A DNA stretch of 64,000 nt from assembly GCA_028877275.1 (NCBI GenBank), contig JAPPFP010000010.1, positions 255,640 to 319,639 on the forward strand, read 5' to 3'. Each line of letters opens with the position of its first letter. Within the stretch, counting starts at the first letter, position 1. This stretch comes from Acidobacteriota bacterium (GTDB lineage: Bacteria > Acidobacteriota > Thermoanaerobaculia > Multivoradales > Multivoraceae). The notes beneath the pieces were generated by a model. The model did no database searches, had not been told where the DNA came from, and saw only the letters and a program-made list of their open reading frames with translations. Positions 61,436 to 64,000 of this stretch are shown here, in pieces. A program made the position numbers and the translations under genes.

Positions 61436-63856
61436 ATGGGCAAAATCCGGCTGCAGGACCTGGCCAAGCGGATGAACGTGGCCGAACAGGACTTGCTGTT
61501 CAAGTTCCGTTCGATCGGTGTGCGCGTCGAGGGAGAGGACGCGATGATCGACACGGACATCATCAAGGCCCTGCTCGAAGGCAAGAAGATCGCCGGCCCC
61601 CAGCGCGAGGTCATTCTCCGCGATCGCGCGGCTCCCCCGGCGGCGCCCCGGCGGCGGCCCATCTCGAGCCTGCGGCCTCCCGCCGGTCCCATGCGGCCGA
61701 ACCGGCGTCGTTCGATCGTCCACAAGCAGACGATCCGCACGCTGACGCCTACGGAAACGAAGCCGAAACCGCCTACTCCCGAGGAACTCGCGGCAAAGGA
61801 GATCGCCGCGGAAGAAGCCGCCGCGGCAGCGCGGGCGCCTACCCAACCCGCCGACGCGCCCCCGCCGGCGCCAGCCGTACCGGGAACTCCGGCGATCGAG
61901 CCCGCCTCCGCTCCGGCAGCGGAGGCCACGCAGCCGTTGCCGGCCGCGGAAACGCCACCGGTTGTCGAGGCCCGCGCTCAGCCGGAACCCGCGCCGCCCA
62001 AGGTCGATCTGCGAACCCGCCGCGAGCGCCAGGAAGACCGGCAGAAGGCCGGCGAAGTCGCGATCGAGGACGCCAGCCAGCGAGGCACGATCACCATCTC
62101 GGAGGGGCTGCAGGTTCGCGACCTGGCCGAGAAGATGGGCGTCAAGGCGAAGGACCTGCTGAAGATGCTGTTCGACCGGGGACTGATGGCGACGGTGAAC
62201 CACCTGCTGGAGCCCGAGCTCGCGGTGGAGTTGGCGGAACAGATGGGATTCGAGGCCCGGATCGTCTCGTTCGAGGAGGAGATCCAGCTCGAACAGGAAG
62301 AGGAACTGGAAGCGAGCCGTGCCGATGCGGATGGGCCAAGCCGCGTCGAACGTCCTCCGATCGTCACGATCATGGGCCACGTCGATCACGGCAAGACCTC
62401 GTTGCTCGACGCGATCCGCAAGTCCCGGCTCACTGAAGGCGAGTTCGGCGGCATCACCCAGCACATTGCTGCCTACCAGGTCGGGCACAACGGCGGCCGC
62501 ATCACCTTTCTGGATACGCCCGGCCACGAGGCGTTCACCCAGCTCCGTGCCCGCGGAGCGCAGGTCACGGACATCGTCATCCTCGTCGTCGCCGCCGACG
62601 ACGGCGTGATGCCGCAGACTCTCGAAGCGCTCGACCACGCCCGTGCCGCGGACGTGCCGATCCTTGTCGCCATCAACAAGATCGATCGGCCGAATGCCAA
62701 CGTGGACCGGGTCAAGCAGCAACTGGCGGAGCGCGATCTCGTGACCGAAGATTGGGGCGGCGACGTGATCGCCGTACCCGTCTCCGCGATCAAGGGAGAC
62801 GGGATCGACGATCTGCTCGAGATGATCAACCTCACGGCCGAAGTCGCCGAGCTCCGCTCCAGCCCCGAACTTCAGGGTCAGGGCGTGGTGATTGAAGCCA
62901 GCAAGGAGACCGGTCGCGGCTCCGTCGCAACCGTTCTCGTCCAGGACGGCACCCTGCACGTCGGCGACGTCTTCGTCTGTGGTTCGACCTGGGGCCGCGT
63001 ACGGTCGCTGATGAACGATCTGGGCACGCGTGTTACCGACGCGCCTCCATCCACGCCGGTGGAGGTCTCGGGATTCAACGAACTGCCGGAAGCCGGCGAT
63101 CCGTTCCAGGCGACGGCCCAGGAGGCGCGCGCGCGATCCATCGCCGAGTTCCGCAGTGAGGAAAAGCGCCGCCTGGATCTGGCGCCGACCAGCGGCGGCG
63201 TCTCCCTCGAGAGCCTGTTCGCGAGCCTGAAGGAGGGCGAGGTCAAGGAGCTGCCCGTCATCCTGAAGGCGGACGTCCAGGGCTCGGTCGAGGTGCTGCG
63301 CGAGACGCTGCAGAAGCTCTCCACCGAGAAGGTCAGGGTTCGGGTGATCCGCTCCGCCGTCGGCGCCGTGACCACCCACGACGTCCTGCTGGCCTCCGCC
63401 GCCGGCGCGATCATCTATGGCTTCAACGTTCGACCGGAGCGCAGCGCCACGGAGCTCGCCGGCAAGGAAGAGGTCGACGTGCGGCTGCACACGGTCATCT
63501 ACGAACTGACCGACGAGTTGATCGCGGCCATGACCGGACTGCTCGAGCCCACCTACCGGGAGGTGTCCCGCGGGCGCGCCGAGGTGCGCGAGATCTTCAA
63601 GGTGCCGAAGGTCGGCATGATCGCCGGTTGCCACGTGATCGCCGGTGTGATCGCGCGCAACTCCCAGATCCGCCTCGTGCGGGACAGCGTCGTCGTCCAC
63701 GAGGGTCGGATCGGCTCGCTGCGCCGCTTCAAGGACGACACAGCGGAAGTGCGAAGCGGCTTCGACTGCGGCATCGGGATCGACCGCTTTCAGGACGTCA
63801 AACCGGGCGACCTGATCGAGGCCTTCGACCACGAAGCCGTCGAGCCGACACTCTAG
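61436..63856 (+). CDS. infB: Translation initiation factor IF-2
   Basis: 806 aa GTPase. It begins with an IF2N domain ([15 protein letters not shown]). A long Pro/Ala-rich linker (~115-195) follows, then a second IF2N-like segment ([20 protein letters not shown]). The G domain (~305-475) has [17 protein letters not shown] and NKID. The beta-barrel and C-terminal domains complete the protein to [12 protein letters not shown]. It delivers initiator tRNA to the 30S subunit. The stop is followed 6 bp later by rbfA. Confidence 0.96.
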   Translation: MGKIRLQDLAKRMNVAEQDLLFKFRSIGVRVEGEDAMIDTDIIKALLEGKKIAGPQREVILRDRAAPPAAPRRRPISSLRPPAGPMRPNRRRSIVHKQTIRTLTPTETKPKPPTPEELAAKEIAAEEAAAAARAPTQPADAPPPAPAVPGTPAIEPASAPAAEATQPLPAAETPPVVEARAQPEPAPPKVDLRTRRERQEDRQKAGEVAIEDASQRGTITISEGLQVRDLAEKMGVKAKDLLKMLFDRGLMATVNHLLEPELAVELAEQMGFEARIVSFEEEIQLEQEEELEASRADADGPSRVERPPIVTIMGHVDHGKTSLLDAIRKSRLTEGEFGGITQHIAAYQVGHNGGRITFLDTPGHEAFTQLRARGAQVTDIVILVVAADDGVMPQTLEALDHARAADVPILVAINKIDRPNANVDRVKQQLAERDLVTEDWGGDVIAVPVSAIKGDGIDDLLEMINLTAEVAELRSSPELQGQGVVIEASKETGRGSVATVLVQDGTLHVGDVFVCGSTWGRVRSLMNDLGTRVTDAPPSTPVEVSGFNELPEAGDPFQATAQEARARSIAEFRSEEKRRLDLAPTSGGVSLESLFASLKEGEVKELPVILKADVQGSVEVLRETLQKLSTEKVRVRVIRSAVGAVTTHDVLLASAAGAIIYGFNVRPERSATELAGKEEVDVRLHTVIYELTDELIAAMTGLLEPTYREVSRGRAEVREIFKVPKVGMIAGCHVIAGVIARNSQIRLVRDSVVVHEGRIGSLRRFKDDTAEVRSGFDCGIGIDRFQDVKPGDLIEAFDHEAVEPTL

Positions 63857-63862
63857 ATCCCG

Positions 63863-64000
63863 GTGCCATCCGTATCCCAGGCCCGCGCACGCGACCTGCT
63901 GCGCCGGGAGTTGACGGACATCCTGAGAAGGGAGGTCCAGGACCCCCGGGCGGCCCTCGCGAGCATCGCCGATCTCACCCTCAGCGCCGACCGTGCTCAT
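63863..64000 (+). CDS. rbfA: Ribosome-binding factor A (N-terminal part, runs off the window)
   Basis: 46 codons visible, no stop before the window end. SQARARDLLRRELTDILRRE, followed by VQDPRAALASIADLTLSAD, is the RbfA opening: an N-terminal helix with RREL.DIL, then the DPR turn and the first beta strand. It is a cold-shock-linked 30S maturation factor. The GTG at 63863 is the only start close to the conserved region. Gene order infB-rbfA is standard. Confidence 0.85.
   Translation, partial: MPSVSQARARDLLRRELTDILRREVQDPRAALASIADLTLSADRAH

Noticed and set aside
59738..64000. A very long minus-strand open frame antisense to nusA and infB
   Set aside because: It mirrors the codon pattern of the real genes, has no recognisable domain, and the plus-strand genes are unambiguous. 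Such frames are common in GC-rich DNA.

Overview
The window is GC-rich, densely coding bacterial chromosome with about 63 protein genes on both strands and no rRNA, tRNA or CRISPR array that I could find. The machinery is Gram-negative in flavour (lipoproteins, TRAP transporters, Na+-NQR, HtrA), but a complete-looking coenzyme F420 biosynthesis block and several F420/LLM-type oxidoreductases are also present. With MutL, the TsaB/YdcH/Psd/PssA grouping and tight gene packing, this fits an uncultivated Acidobacteriota-like or related deep-branching lineage. That placement is an inference and is weak.

Layout. 1-4823: divergent mutS (partial) and tsaB share a symmetric -10 element, followed by a YdcH-like gene, psd, pssA, trxB and a TRAP binding protein. 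4831-10940: the TRAP permease genes (convergent with their binding protein), a MATE exporter, an SDR, a PPOX flavoprotein, and a minus-strand trio of a DUF2085 protein and two paralogous small membrane proteins. 11017-12998: asnS-rnc, where rnc seems to start with CTG. 13001-18405 (minus): LLM oxidoreductase, ridA-like, mgtE, recO, mutL. 18479-21233: CoA-transferase, GST, TerC. 21342-27943: F420 block npdG, cofE, cofD, cofC, fbiC (fused CofG-CofH) and a methyltransferase, flanked by another LLM oxidoreductase. 29086-40210: DUF4230 protein, PaaK-like ligase, then a long minus-strand run of enoyl-CoA hydratase, CinA-like protein, M16 protease, PQQ-type propeller and TAXI-TRAP transporter.

40243-50919: nfuA, then the full Na+-translocating NADH:quinone reductase set nqrABCDEF, its flavin transferase apbE and its maturation factor nqrM. 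apbE is bracketed by two inverted copies of a ~180-bp palindrome-ended element. Behind nqrM lies a large fusion of a 2-phosphoglycerate kinase-like domain with an archaeal-type phosphoglycerate mutase. 50920-59021: an RNA methyltransferase, then a minus-strand operon htrA, ntrC-like regulator, B12-binding protein, valS, birA and an unknown gene. 59022-64000: the rimP-nusA-infB-rbfA translation/transcription operon with a promoter and a leader terminator.

Regulation. Many operon-first genes lack a Shine-Dalgarno sequence but have a TAnnnT hexamer 6-11 nt before the start codon. This suggests that leaderless transcripts are common here. Downstream genes are coupled by ATGA, GTGA, TTGA, TGATG or even CTGA overlaps.

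Most notable items: the inverted element pair around apbE, the 2PGK-phosphoglycerate mutase fusion, the symmetric divergent -10 at mutS/tsaB, the apparent CTG start of rnc, and the F420 gene block.
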